Below, one piece after another: positions 31,003-40,125 of a DNA stretch of 64,000 nucleotides. This stretch comes from JBFAPK01 sp040676675 (GTDB lineage: Bacteria > Actinomycetota > Actinomycetes > Mycobacteriales > Micromonosporaceae): NCBI RefSeq assembly GCF_040676675.1, contig NZ_JBFAPK010000035.1, positions 1 through 64,000 on the forward strand. Reading direction: 5' to 3'. Position 1 is the stretch's first letter; the number at the start of each line of letters is the position of its first letter. Below the pieces are notes generated by a model that made no database searches, was not told the DNA's origin, and worked only from the letters and a program-made list of their open reading frames with translations. Made by a program: the position numbers and the translations under genes.

Positions 31003-33323
31003 GCGTGCTCGCTCCCGGCGCGCCGGGAACACCGGCGGGCCCGGGCACGCGGGGCCGCGACCGGGCCGGCACGGGCGCCGCCGCCGGGGTGCTCCTGCTC
31101 GCCGCCGGCCTCACGGCCGCCGGGATCGCCGCCGTCTCGTGGGTCGCGGCCCGCACCGGCAGCGCCTGGGCTCCCGGCGGCGACCTGGCCGTCTACCGCG
31201 ACGCGGCCGCCGCGGTCCTCGCGGGCGGGTCACCCTACGAGGTGGACCGGGGCGGGTACGCCTTCGTCTACCCGCCGTTCGCGGCCCTGGTGCTGACCCC
31301 GCTGGCGGCGCTCGGCCCGGTCGCCGGCTACTGGGCGTGGACGCTGCTCTCGGCGCTCGCCGTACCGGTCGTGGTGTGGCTGGCCGTCGACCAGCTCGCC
31401 CCCGCCTGCGGCCGGTCCCGGACGCTGCTGGTGGCGGCCGGCACCCTGGCCGTGCTGCCGCTGTCGCCGATCGCGGGAACGCTGCTGCTCGGCAACGTGA
31501 ACGTCCTGCTGGTCGCGCTCGTCCTGGTCGACCTGCTCCGGGTCAGGGGACGGTACGCGGGAGTGCTGACCGGCATCGCCGCCGGGATCAAGCTGACCCC
31601 GCTGATCTTCGTCGGGTACCTGCTGCTGACCGGCCGGATCCGGGCCGGGGTGACCGCGCTCGCGAGCTTCCTCGGCACCGTGGCGGTGGGATTCCTGCTC
31701 CTGCCCGGCCCCTCCGCCGCCTTCTGGGGCGGCGCGTTCGCGGACGGGTCGCGCACCCGGCCGCCCGGCGAGGAGGCGGTCGGCAGTTCCGTACGGGGCG
31801 TCGTGCTGAACCTGCTGCCGGAGCCGCTGTGGCCGCTGTGGCTGCCGGCGAGCCTGCTGGTGGGCGCGCTGGGGCTGGCGGTGGCGGTCCGGGCGAGCCG
31901 CCGGCGGATGGAGCTGACCGGCATCGTGGCCTGCGCCGTGACCGGCCTGCTGGTCTCGCCGGTGACCTGGTACGCCCACTGGGTCTGGTGCGTGCCGGTG
32001 TTGGCGCTGCTCGCCGCGCGTACCGGGTGGGCGTCCTGGCGCGCCCGGGCGCTGCTCGGCGGAGCGTGGCTGGTCTTCGCCCTGCCGCTGCCGTGGTGGA
32101 TCGCGTACGTGCTGGGCTGGGTGCCGGCCTCGGAGCGCGCCTGGGTCCGGCCGGTGGAGCTGCTCTACTCGCTCACCGGCGCGGCGCTGCTGGTCCTGGC
32201 GGCGGCGTGGCTTCGCCGCCCCGCGCCCGCGCCCGAGCCTGATACTGAGACCGGAGTGGAGACCGGAGCGGGATCCGGGACCGGGGCCGACGCGGAGCCG
32301 GTGAGCGCGCGACCGGCGGACGCGGCGATCGACGCCGTGGCGGTGATCGTGCCCAACTACAACAAAAGCAAAACCCTCGCCGCCTGCCTCGACGCCATCT
32401 ACGCCCAAACCCACCCACCCACCGAAGTCATCGTCGTCGACGACCACAGCACCGACGACTCCCCCGACATCGCCCGCCAATACCCCTGCACCCTCATCCA
32501 ACAACCCACCAACCAAGGACCCGCCGCCGCCCGCAACACCGGCGCCCACCACAGCACCGCACCCCTGCTCTTCTTCGTCGACTCCGACACCGCCCCCGCC
32601 CCCGACGCCATCGCCAACGCCCTGCACATCCTCCACACCACCCCCCACACCGGCATGGTCCAAGGCATCTACGCACCCCACCCCCTCTACGACGACGGAC
32701 CCGTCGAGGCATACCGCGTCGCCTTCGAACACTTCTGGCGCAAACGCAGCGTCGGACGGTCCCGCGCCGCCACCCTCTTCGCGGCCAGCCTCGTCCCGAG
32801 GGCCGTGTTCGACGAGGTCGGCGGCTTCGACGAGCGGCTGCGCACCGGCGAGGACGCCGAGTTCGGCACCCGGATGCCCGAGCGGTACCGGCTGGTCGTG
32901 ACCGACACCGTGGTCACCCGGCACGACGACGTCGACCGTTTCCTGCCCTTCGTACGCGAGCAGTTCGGCTTCGCGACCCAGACGCCGCTGGTGATGCTCC
33001 GCGCCGGCCGGCGACGCAACGCCGGCACCGGGCTGCGGGTCAACGCGTTCTCGCCGACCGGGCTGGTGCTCTCCGGGCTGAGCCTGCTGGCGCTGCCGCT
33101 GCTGCCGCTGCTGCCGTGGCTGCTGCCGCTCTGGCTCGCGCTGCTCGCCGGGTCGGCCGCCACGAGCCACGCGTTCCTGCGCTTCACCTACCGGTTCCGG
33201 GGCGCCGGCTTCGCGGCGTACGCCACCGGCATGCACCTGCTGCTCTACGCCCTGGCGGTGGTCGGTACCGGCGTGGGGACGCTGCGGGTCGCGTACGTCC
33301 TGGCGCGGGGGTGGGCCCGGTGA
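30999..33323 (+). CDS. GT87-GT2 fusion glycosyltransferase
   Basis: 774 aa, two enzymes in one chain. Residues 1-~415 are a GT87 (GT-C, DUF2029) membrane domain: GGDLAVYRDAAAAVLAGGSPYE with the catalytic Asp, then FVYPPFAALVLTPL and about ten membrane segments. GT87 enzymes use polyprenyl-phosphate sugars outside the membrane. A linker of TETGVETGAGSGTGA follows, then a GT2 domain (~residues 440-774; AVIVPNYNKSKTLAACLDA, VVVDDHSTDDS, FFVDSDTAP) with C-terminal membrane segments. The first 154 residues of the GT2 part lie in the repeated cassette with odd codon use. Confidence 0.85.
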   Translation: MSVLAPGAPGTPAGPGTRGRDRAGTGAAAGVLLLAAGLTAAGIAAVSWVAARTGSAWAPGGDLAVYRDAAAAVLAGGSPYEVDRGGYAFVYPPFAALVLTPLAALGPVAGYWAWTLLSALAVPVVVWLAVDQLAPACGRSRTLLVAAGTLAVLPLSPIAGTLLLGNVNVLLVALVLVDLLRVRGRYAGVLTGIAAGIKLTPLIFVGYLLLTGRIRAGVTALASFLGTVAVGFLLLPGPSAAFWGGAFADGSRTRPPGEEAVGSSVRGVVLNLLPEPLWPLWLPASLLVGALGLAVAVRASRRRMELTGIVACAVTGLLVSPVTWYAHWVWCVPVLALLAARTGWASWRARALLGGAWLVFALPLPWWIAYVLGWVPASERAWVRPVELLYSLTGAALLVLAAAWLRRPAPAPEPDTETGVETGAGSGTGADAEPVSARPADAAIDAVAVIVPNYNKSKTLAACLDAIYAQTHPPTEVIVVDDHSTDDSPDIARQYPCTLIQQPTNQGPAAARNTGAHHSTAPLLFFVDSDTAPAPDAIANALHILHTTPHTGMVQGIYAPHPLYDDGPVEAYRVAFEHFWRKRSVGRSRAATLFAASLVPRAVFDEVGGFDERLRTGEDAEFGTRMPERYRLVVTDTVVTRHDDVDRFLPFVREQFGFATQTPLVMLRAGRRRNAGTGLRVNAFSPTGLVLSGLSLLALPLLPLLPWLLPLWLALLAGSAATSHAFLRFTYRFRGAGFAAYATGMHLLLYALAVVGTGVGTLRVAYVLARGWAR
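32298..32759 (+). repeat. 462-bp GT2 cassette, copy 1
   Basis: Identical to 33317-33778 except at one base (32351 G, 33370 A). It encodes the nucleotide-sugar half of the GT2 domain. Codons are mostly C-ending with AAA, CAA and GAA for Lys, Gln and Glu, in contrast to the AAG, CAG, GAG and G-ending codons just outside it. Confidence 0.97.
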
Positions 33324-33778
33324 GCGCGCGACCGGCGGACGCGGCGATCGACGCCGTGGCGGTGATCGTACCCAACTACAACAAAAGCAAAACCCTCGCC
33401 GCCTGCCTCGACGCCATCTACGCCCAAACCCACCCACCCACCGAAGTCATCGTCGTCGACGACCACAGCACCGACGACTCCCCCGACATCGCCCGCCAAT
33501 ACCCCTGCACCCTCATCCAACAACCCACCAACCAAGGACCCGCCGCCGCCCGCAACACCGGCGCCCACCACAGCACCGCACCCCTGCTCTTCTTCGTCGA
33601 CTCCGACACCGCCCCCGCCCCCGACGCCATCGCCAACGCCCTGCACATCCTCCACACCACCCCCCACACCGGCATGGTCCAAGGCATCTACGCACCCCAC
33701 CCCCTCTACGACGACGGACCCGTCGAGGCATACCGCGTCGCCTTCGAACACTTCTGGCGCAAACGCAGCGTCGGACGG
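33317..33778 (+). repeat. 462-bp GT2 cassette, copy 2
   Basis: Second copy at an offset of 1019 bp, forming the N-terminal half of the next gene. Homology continues past the right boundary only at the protein level, so DNA identity stops abruptly. Confidence 0.97.
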
Positions 33779-34426
33779 GACACGGGTGCGCTGCTGGCCG
33801 CGAGTCTCGTCCCACGGGCCGTCTTCGAGGAGGCGGGCGGGCTCGACGAGCGGCTGCGGTCGGGCGAGGACGACGAGTTCGGCACCCGCCTGCCGGCCCG
33901 GTACCGGCTGGTGGCGACCGACCGGGTGCTGACCCGGCACGACGACGTCGACCGGCTGCTGCCGCTGCTGGCCGAGCAGTTCGTCCGGGCCAGCGCGAAG
34001 CCGCCGCTGATGGTGCGCACGTGGCGGCGGCAGCGGGCCGGCGCGGCGGGCGCGCGGGTGGAGATGATGTCGCCCGAGCGGTACCGGCACCTGGAATGGT
34101 CCGCCCGGCTCTCCCTGCTCGCGGCGGGGCTGGCGCTGTTGACCGTGCCGGTGGCGCCGCTCGCGCCGTGGCTGGCGCTGACCTGGCCGGCGTTCGGCGC
34201 CGTGCTGGCGGCGGCCAACCACGAGTTCCTCCGGTTCGCCCACCGGCTGCGCGGACCGCGCTTCGCCCTCTTCGCCGCCGGGATGCACGTGCTGAGCCAC
34301 GCCGCCCTGGTGGCGGGCCTCGTCGCGGGGCTACCGCGGGCCGGGTACGCGCTGCTGCGCGAGCCGACCCGCGACCGGGTCGAAGCGGACCGGACGGCGG
34401 CGGACCGGGCGGGGGTGCGGCGATGA
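33320..34426 (+). CDS. GT2-family glycosyltransferase with a mosaic N-terminal half
   Basis: 368 aa. GT-A motifs AVIVPNYNKSKTL, VVVDDHSTDDS and FFVDSDTAP lie in the repeated cassette. The acceptor half (GEDDEFGTRLPARYRL, LTRHDDVDRLLPLL) is clearly related to but diverged from the fused GT2 upstream. The C-terminus has about three membrane segments. GTG 33320 overlaps the stop of the fusion gene (GTGA) and the next gene starts on its stop (ATGA). The two enzymes probably share a donor sugar but differ in acceptor. Confidence 0.88.
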   Translation: MSARPADAAIDAVAVIVPNYNKSKTLAACLDAIYAQTHPPTEVIVVDDHSTDDSPDIARQYPCTLIQQPTNQGPAAARNTGAHHSTAPLLFFVDSDTAPAPDAIANALHILHTTPHTGMVQGIYAPHPLYDDGPVEAYRVAFEHFWRKRSVGRDTGALLAASLVPRAVFEEAGGLDERLRSGEDDEFGTRLPARYRLVATDRVLTRHDDVDRLLPLLAEQFVRASAKPPLMVRTWRRQRAGAAGARVEMMSPERYRHLEWSARLSLLAAGLALLTVPVAPLAPWLALTWPAFGAVLAAANHEFLRFAHRLRGPRFALFAAGMHVLSHAALVAGLVAGLPRAGYALLREPTRDRVEADRTAADRAGVRR

Positions 34427-35475
34427 ACCCGGTGCCGGTGGGCCCCGACGCGTCCCTCGAACCGGGCACGGCCACGGCCCAGGGCCCGGACCGGCCCTGG
34501 CGCCGGCGGCTGTGGCGGTCGGTCACGGTCGCGTTCGGCCTGGTCGTGGCGGTCGCGGTCGCGCGGGCGCTGGCCGGCCAGGACTGGTCGGTGGTGGCGG
34601 TGCTGCTCGGACGGCGCGACGCCGCCCAGGTCGGCCTGCTGCTCGCCGGCGCGCTGGCCGCCGCGACGGCGGGTCCGCTGCTGGGAATGCTGTCGTGGCG
34701 GGCGGTGCTGCTGGAGCTCGGCCCGCCGGTCGACGCGATCCGGGTCATGCGGATCTTCTTCGTCGGGTTCCTGGCCAAGTACGTGCCGGGCAAGGTCCCG
34801 GGGATCGTCGCGGCCGTCAGGGTGGCCACCTCGAACGGCGTGACGCTGCCCCGGATGCTGCTGGCCGGAACCCTCACCACGCTCCTGGTCCACCTGACCG
34901 GGCTGGCCGTCGGGCTGCTCACCGGGGCGCGGCTGCTCGGCGGGCGGGCGGCGTGGCTGCTGCTGGCGGCCGTACCGGTGCTGGTGGCGGTGGGCTGGCC
35001 GGGCCTGGTCGGCCGCGCGGCCGGCCTGCTGCTGCGGCTGCTGGGCCGTGCCGAGCCGGCCCGGTCGCCGTCGCCCCGGGCGGTCCGGGTGGCGGTCGCC
35101 TGGCAAACCCTGTCCTGGCTGGTCAGCGGCGTACACCTGTGGCTGCTGGCGGTGGCGATGGGCGCCGAGGCGGGGTCCGCGCTGCCGCTCTGCGTGGGCG
35201 CGTTCGCGCTCGCGACCGTGCTCGGCGTGCTCGCCGTGGTGGTACCGGACGGGTTGGGCGTACGCGAGGCCGTGCTCTCGGCGGCGCTGGCCCTGCTGCT
35301 GCCGGTCCCGTCAGCGGTGGCGGTGGCGGTGGCGAGCCGGTTGGTCACCACCGTCGGCGAGGTGGTGCTCGGCGGGGCGGCGCTGGGAGTCGTGGAGATC
35401 GTCCATCGAAGGTCGTCCGCAAAAGCTGCGGCGGTTGGGGAGGAGATGAGTGGTGGGCAGGTTGATCGGGCTTGA
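34423..35475 (+). CDS. UPF0104/AglD-like lysylphosphatidylglycerol synthase-type membrane protein
   Basis: 350 aa with about eight membrane segments. Family signs are FFVGFLAKYVPGKVPGIVAAVR and the later PDGLGVREAVLSAALALLLP. UPF0104 proteins resemble the membrane half of MprF and are often found in glycan clusters, where a role in lipid flipping or transfer is suspected. It starts on the previous stop and overlaps the aminotransferase gene by 26 bp. Confidence 0.82.
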   Translation: MNPVPVGPDASLEPGTATAQGPDRPWRRRLWRSVTVAFGLVVAVAVARALAGQDWSVVAVLLGRRDAAQVGLLLAGALAAATAGPLLGMLSWRAVLLELGPPVDAIRVMRIFFVGFLAKYVPGKVPGIVAAVRVATSNGVTLPRMLLAGTLTTLLVHLTGLAVGLLTGARLLGGRAAWLLLAAVPVLVAVGWPGLVGRAAGLLLRLLGRAEPARSPSPRAVRVAVAWQTLSWLVSGVHLWLLAVAMGAEAGSALPLCVGAFALATVLGVLAVVVPDGLGVREAVLSAALALLLPVPSAVAVAVASRLVTTVGEVVLGGAALGVVEIVHRRSSAKAAAVGEEMSGGQVDRA

Positions 35476-36874
35476 CGAGTGCGAGCAGCTGACGACACGG
35501 GAGGTGCACGACCTCTACCGCCGGTACGTCAGCCGGTCGCAGGTGTCGCTGATGACGACGTTCGGCTTCGGCCGGGAGTTGGTGGAGCGGGCCGAGGGGC
35601 CGTGGGTCCACATGCGCGACGGCAGCCGGGTGCTGGACCTCTCCGGCGGGGTCGGGGTGCTCAACCACGGGCACAACCACCCGCGGATCCTCGCCGCGCG
35701 GACCCGGTTCGCGCAGCGGCGGCGGATGGAGATCCACAAGGCGTTCTTCTCGCCGTACCTGGCCGCGCTGAGCCACAACGTGGCGGAGCTGCTCCCCGGC
35801 GACCTGTCGATCTCCTACTTCCCGAACTCCGGCGCGGAGGCGAACGAGGGCGCCATCAAGATGGCGTACAAGTACCACGACGGGAAGCGCGACACGATTC
35901 TGCGCGCCGATATCAGCTTCCACGGCAAGACGCTCGGCGCGGGCAGCCTGACCGGCTCGGCGGAAAACCACTTCCGCTTCCCGGGGCTGCCCAACGCCGT
36001 GGTCTACCCGTACGGGGACGTGGCGGCGGTACGGGCGGCGGTCGAGGCCAGCCGCCGGCCGGACGGCAGCAGCGACGTCTACGCGGTCATGGTGGAGCCG
36101 TTCAGCGCGTCGAGCCTGCGCAGCTGGTCCGAGCCGGCGCTGCGGGAGCTGCGGCAGCTCTGCACCGACGAGGACATCGTGCTGATCTTCGACGAGGTCT
36201 ACACCGGCTGGGGCAAGACCGGCAGCCTCTTCTACTTCATGCGCCACGACGGGCTGCTGCCGGACATCGTCACCTACTCGAAGTCCCTGGGCGGCGGCAA
36301 GGCGTCGATCTCCGGGTACACGGCGCGGGAGCGGCTGTTCCGCCGGGCGTACGACCGGCTCGCCGACGTGATCCTGCACAGCACCACGTACTACGGCTTC
36401 GGCGAGGAGACGGCGACCGCGATCGAGGCGGTCAACGTGGTGGTCGAGGAGGACTTCCCGGGCCGGGCCCGGCGGATCGAGGCGGTCCTCGGGCCGGGGC
36501 TGGAGCGGATCCGCGCGGCCCACCCGGAGGCGGTGGACCGGGTCGCCGGGGTCGGCTCGCTGCACGGCGTCTTCCTCAACAGCGGCCCCAAGCTGCTGGA
36601 ACTCGCCGGAAGGCTGGTACCCGGCTTCAGCCGCGACCCCCGGTTCGGCACCAAGCTGATCACCCTGTCGGTCATCGCGCACCTCTACCGCGAACACAAG
36701 ATCATGACGTACTACAGCCCGAACGCGGAGAACCCGCTGATGGTCGCGCCGTCGCTGGTGGTCGAACCGGCCGAGCTGGAGTACTTCCTCACCGCGCTGG
36801 ACGCCACGCTCGCGCTGGGGCTGCGCCGGCTGCTGACCGGATTCGTCCGGGAGAAGGTCGGTGCGGCGTGGTAG
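35450..36874 (+). CDS. Class III PLP-dependent aminotransferase
   Basis: 474 aa, fold type I. The PLP lysine is Lys278 in TYSKSLGGGK. Other signs are DGSRVLDLSGGVGVLNHGHNHP, YFPNSGAEANEGAIKMAYKYH and the cofactor aspartate in VLIFDEVYTGWGKTG. Class III enzymes move amino groups to aldehydes or ketones. Within a sugar operon this suggests that an amino sugar or an amine decoration is made, perhaps from the ketone produced by the next gene. GTG 35450 has GAGGAG upstream. Confidence 0.88.
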   Translation: MVGRLIGLDECEQLTTREVHDLYRRYVSRSQVSLMTTFGFGRELVERAEGPWVHMRDGSRVLDLSGGVGVLNHGHNHPRILAARTRFAQRRRMEIHKAFFSPYLAALSHNVAELLPGDLSISYFPNSGAEANEGAIKMAYKYHDGKRDTILRADISFHGKTLGAGSLTGSAENHFRFPGLPNAVVYPYGDVAAVRAAVEASRRPDGSSDVYAVMVEPFSASSLRSWSEPALRELRQLCTDEDIVLIFDEVYTGWGKTGSLFYFMRHDGLLPDIVTYSKSLGGGKASISGYTARERLFRRAYDRLADVILHSTTYYGFGEETATAIEAVNVVVEEDFPGRARRIEAVLGPGLERIRAAHPEAVDRVAGVGSLHGVFLNSGPKLLELAGRLVPGFSRDPRFGTKLITLSVIAHLYREHKIMTYYSPNAENPLMVAPSLVVEPAELEYFLTALDATLALGLRRLLTGFVREKVGAAW

Positions 36875-37911
36875 GCGACGGCCGCCCGGTCGTGGTGACC
36901 GGCGCGAGCGGGATGCTCGGCGGTTTCGTGGTACGGCGACTGACCGCCGAGGGCGTGCCGGTGCACGGCGTCGACCTGCGCGTACCGGCCGAGGCGGGCA
37001 TCGCCGCGACCGTGGCGGACGTGCGCGACCGGGCCGCGATGACCGCGGCGTTCCGGCGGGCCGGCGCGGTCGTGCACTGCGCCGCCGCGCTGCCGAGCTA
37101 CGCGCCGCAGGAGATCCGGTCGGTGATCGTGGACGGTACGCGCAGCGTGCTGGCCGCCGCGCTCGACGCGGGCGTACCCCGGGTGGTGCACGTCTCCACC
37201 ACGGCCGTGTACGGCCTGCCCGAGCTGGTCCCCACCCCGGAGACCCACCCGCGCGACCCGGTCGACACGTACGGGCGGGCCAAGGCCGCCGCCGAGGAGC
37301 TGGCCGAGGAGTTCCGGGGGCGGGGACTCTGCGTACCGGTGCTGCGGCCGAAGACGTTCCTGGGCCCGGGCCGGATGGGGCTGTTCGCCATGCTCTTCGA
37401 GTGGGCGCACGAGGGGCGCCACTTCCCGATCCTGGGCCGGGGCGACGTACGCATCCAGATGTGCGCGGTCGAGGACCTGACCGAGTGTGTGCTCGTCGCC
37501 CTGCGCGCCGCGCCGGCCGTCGCCGACGACACGTTCAACGTGGCCGCCGCCCGGTTCGGCACCCTGCGGGAGGACTTCCAGGCGGTCCTCGACGCCGCCG
37601 GGCACCACCGCCGGGTGATCTCCGTACCGGCCCGGCCCGCCCTGCTCACCCTGCGGCTGCTGCGGCGGGCCCGCCTCTCCCCCGTCTACGACCGGCTGCT
37701 GCGCAAGCTGCTCGCCGACTCGTACGTCAGCACCGACAAGGCGCGCGACCGGCTCGGCTTCACGCCCCGGTACTCCAACCAGGACGCGCTGCTGCGGACG
37801 TTCCGGTGGTGGCGGGAGCAGCGCGACCGCGGCGGCGCCGCCCAGGCGGGCCGGACCAGCCGCGACCCGTGGTCGCAGGGCGCGCTGCGCGTGGCGAAGG
37901 CGTTCTTCTGA
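36868..37911 (+). CDS. NAD-dependent sugar epimerase/dehydratase (extended SDR)
   Basis: 347 aa. It has the Rossmann motif VTGASGMLGGFVV, the catalytic Thr/Ser region HVSTTAVYG, and Y-x3-K in TYGRAKAAAEEL. Such enzymes oxidise or epimerise nucleotide- or lipid-linked sugars. GTG 36868 is nested in the end of the aminotransferase gene (7-bp overlap). Together the two could oxidise a sugar hydroxyl and then aminate it. Confidence 0.85.
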   Translation: MVGDGRPVVVTGASGMLGGFVVRRLTAEGVPVHGVDLRVPAEAGIAATVADVRDRAAMTAAFRRAGAVVHCAAALPSYAPQEIRSVIVDGTRSVLAAALDAGVPRVVHVSTTAVYGLPELVPTPETHPRDPVDTYGRAKAAAEELAEEFRGRGLCVPVLRPKTFLGPGRMGLFAMLFEWAHEGRHFPILGRGDVRIQMCAVEDLTECVLVALRAAPAVADDTFNVAAARFGTLREDFQAVLDAAGHHRRVISVPARPALLTLRLLRRARLSPVYDRLLRKLLADSYVSTDKARDRLGFTPRYSNQDALLRTFRWWREQRDRGGAAQAGRTSRDPWSQGALRVAKAFF

Positions 37912-38891
37912 TGAACCCGACCGCCCCCACCGGCCTCGCGCTGCCCACCCCCGGCACGCAGCCCGTCGAGACCGCCCCCGCCCGTCGCGCCGGGGGCGTC
38001 GCCGGAGCCCTCGCCGTCGCCGCGGCCCTGGTACGACTCGCCCGCCCCGGGCAGTGGCCGAAGAACGTCCTGGTCGTCTCCGTACCGCTGCTCGACCCGC
38101 GGAGCTGGACCGTTCCGGCGCTGGGCCACCTGCTCGCCGCGATCGTCGCCTTCACCCTCGGCTCGGTCCTCGTCTACGTCGTCAACGACCTCGTCGACCG
38201 CCGCCGCGACGCGGCGAACCCGGCGCGGCGGCACCGTCCGATCGCCTCCGGCCGGCTCTCGCCCCGCGCGGCGGTGCTCTTCGCGGCGGTGGTGGCGGCG
38301 CTGCTCGGCGGCCTGCTCCCGTTCCTCCCGGCCGCAGGTGCCTGGCCGCTCGGCGCGTACCTACTGCTCAACCTCGGGTACTGCCTCGGCCTCAAGCACG
38401 TACCGCTGCTGGACGTCTTCCTCGTCGCCACCGGCTTCGCGCTGCGGCTGGTGCAGGGGTACCTCGCCACCGGCGTCGAGGTCTCCGGCTGGCTGCTCAC
38501 CGCGGTCTTCACGGTCTGCCTGCTGCTCACCCTCGGCAAGCGCCGGCAGGAGCTGCGCAGTACCGGCGGCACGTACCGGCCGGCGCTGCGCGGCTACACG
38601 GTCGCGCTGACCGAGCAGCTCATGCAGCTCTCCGCCGCGCTGGCCGCCGGCAGCTACCTGCTCTACCTGCGGCACGAGGCGCCGCTGGCCGGGTACGCGC
38701 CGGTCGCGACGACCCTGCTCACCCCGCTGGCCATCTTCGGGCTGTTCCGCTACCTCCAGCTCGTCTTCGTGCACGACGCGGGCGGCAACCCGGTACGCAC
38801 GCTGGTCCGCGACCCGGTGCTGGTCACCAACGCGACCCTCTGGGCCGCCGCGTCCGGGGCGCTGCTGCTGGCCGGGCGGGCCCAGTGGTGA
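37911..38891 (+). CDS. UbiA-family polyprenyl-phosphate phosphoribosyltransferase-like protein
   Basis: 326 aa with about eight membrane segments. The first Asp-rich motif is NDLVDRRRDAANP and is followed by RHRPIASGRLSPR, the arrangement of decaprenyl-phosphate 5-phosphoribosyltransferases (DPPR synthases). The opening RPGQWPKNVLV also fits that group. These enzymes move ribose 5-phosphate from PRPP onto polyprenyl phosphate. ATG 37911 overlaps the epimerase stop (TGATG). It is a likely source of the lipid-linked sugar used by the GT87 domain. Confidence 0.85.
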   Translation: MNPTAPTGLALPTPGTQPVETAPARRAGGVAGALAVAAALVRLARPGQWPKNVLVVSVPLLDPRSWTVPALGHLLAAIVAFTLGSVLVYVVNDLVDRRRDAANPARRHRPIASGRLSPRAAVLFAAVVAALLGGLLPFLPAAGAWPLGAYLLLNLGYCLGLKHVPLLDVFLVATGFALRLVQGYLATGVEVSGWLLTAVFTVCLLLTLGKRRQELRSTGGTYRPALRGYTVALTEQLMQLSAALAAGSYLLYLRHEAPLAGYAPVATTLLTPLAIFGLFRYLQLVFVHDAGGNPVRTLVRDPVLVTNATLWAAASGALLLAGRAQW

Positions 38892-40096
38892 CCGCCGTCG
38901 ACCCGGCCGCGCCGGGCGAGGCCCCGACCCGGGCACGCCGCCGGCACCGCTGGCCCGCGATCCGCCGGCCCCGACGGCCCGCGTTCGGCGCGACCGGGGG
39001 GCGACGCTGGCCCGGCCGGGTGCTGCTCGGCGCGGCCGGGGCGTGGCTGGCCTTCGTACTGGCCCACCTGTCGCTGTCCGGGCGGGCCTGGTGGTGGAAC
39101 CTGCCGGACCTGCTGCCGCCGCCGCTCTTCCTCGCCGTGCCGCTGCTCCTGCTGCCGTTCGCGCCGGTGCCCCGGGCCCGGCCGGCGCGGGCCGGGTACG
39201 CGGCGCTGGTCGCGGCGGCGCTCGGGCTCGGCTGGCCCCTCGCCGGGGTCAACCCGGCCGCGCTGCGGCCCGCCCCGCCGCCGGCCCCGCCCGGTGCGGT
39301 CAGCGTCTTCTCCTGGAACACGTTCTACTGGGACCAGCTGCTGGCGGCCGGGCCGGCCGGCGAGCCGATCCGCGACCCGGACCGGCTCTACCGGCACCTG
39401 CACGCCCAGCGCGCGGACGTCTACCTGCTCCAGGAGTACCTCTACCTGGACCCGGAGTGGAACCCGCTGCCGGTGCACGCGCTGGAGCGGATCCGCCGCG
39501 AGTTCCCCGGCTACCAGGTCGCCGTCGCCGGGGAGCTGCTGACCCTCTCCCGCTTCCCGATCACGCTGGAGCGGGCCGTGGACGTACGCCCCTGGCTGTC
39601 CCGGCCGTGGCCGGACCTGCCGCCGGCGGACTCGCGGCTGCCGGCGTACCACACGGTCAAGACGCTCCGTACCGACCTGCTGGTCGCCGGCCGGGTGCTG
39701 TCGGTCTACAACGCGCACTTCCAGGTGCCGGTCGTCGGGCTGCCGGCCCGCGACCCCGACACCGCCGAGGACGCGCTGGCCCGCACCGACCTGCGGCGGG
39801 CCAACTACCGCGCGGTCGCCGCCGACGTCGCCGGCAACCCGAACCCGGTCGTGCTGGCCGGTGACCTCAACACCTCGCCGGCCATGCGGCTGCTGCGTAC
39901 CCTGCCGGACCGGCTGGTCGACGCCACCGCCGCGCAGCGGTCGCTCTACCCGACCTCCTGGACCCGGTACGGCCTGCCGCTCTGGCGGCTCGACTGGGTC
40001 TTCACCAGCCGGGACGTCGGGGTGCACGAGTACCGGATGGTGCCGCCGGCCGGCCTGTCCGACCATGCCGGACAGTTCGTCGTCCTCTCCCTCTGA
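38888..40096 (+). CDS. Membrane-anchored endonuclease/exonuclease/phosphatase family protein
   Basis: 402 aa. About three membrane segments (VLLGAAGAWLAFVLAHLSLS, PPPLFLAVPLLLLPFA, YAALVAAALGLGWPLAG) precede an EEP catalytic domain facing outward. Motifs: FSWNTFYW, the metal Glu in YLLQEYLY, VLAGDLNTSP and the terminal His in LSDHAGQF. In this operon it may be a phosphatase that removes the 5-phosphate from a lipid-linked phosphopentose, rather than a nuclease. The GTG start overlaps the ubiA-like stop. Confidence 0.8.
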   Translation: MTAVDPAAPGEAPTRARRRHRWPAIRRPRRPAFGATGGRRWPGRVLLGAAGAWLAFVLAHLSLSGRAWWWNLPDLLPPPLFLAVPLLLLPFAPVPRARPARAGYAALVAAALGLGWPLAGVNPAALRPAPPPAPPGAVSVFSWNTFYWDQLLAAGPAGEPIRDPDRLYRHLHAQRADVYLLQEYLYLDPEWNPLPVHALERIRREFPGYQVAVAGELLTLSRFPITLERAVDVRPWLSRPWPDLPPADSRLPAYHTVKTLRTDLLVAGRVLSVYNAHFQVPVVGLPARDPDTAEDALARTDLRRANYRAVAADVAGNPNPVVLAGDLNTSPAMRLLRTLPDRLVDATAAQRSLYPTSWTRYGLPLWRLDWVFTSRDVGVHEYRMVPPAGLSDHAGQFVVLSL

Positions 40097-40125
40097 CCCC
40101 GGAAGATCCGCGCGAAAGGAGACCC

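Noticed and set aside
32298..33778. The idea that the repeated cassette is an assembly collapse or duplication error
   Set aside because: The copies differ at one base, lie in different frames of context and have unique flanks on both sides. A true duplication is more likely, though long reads should confirm it.
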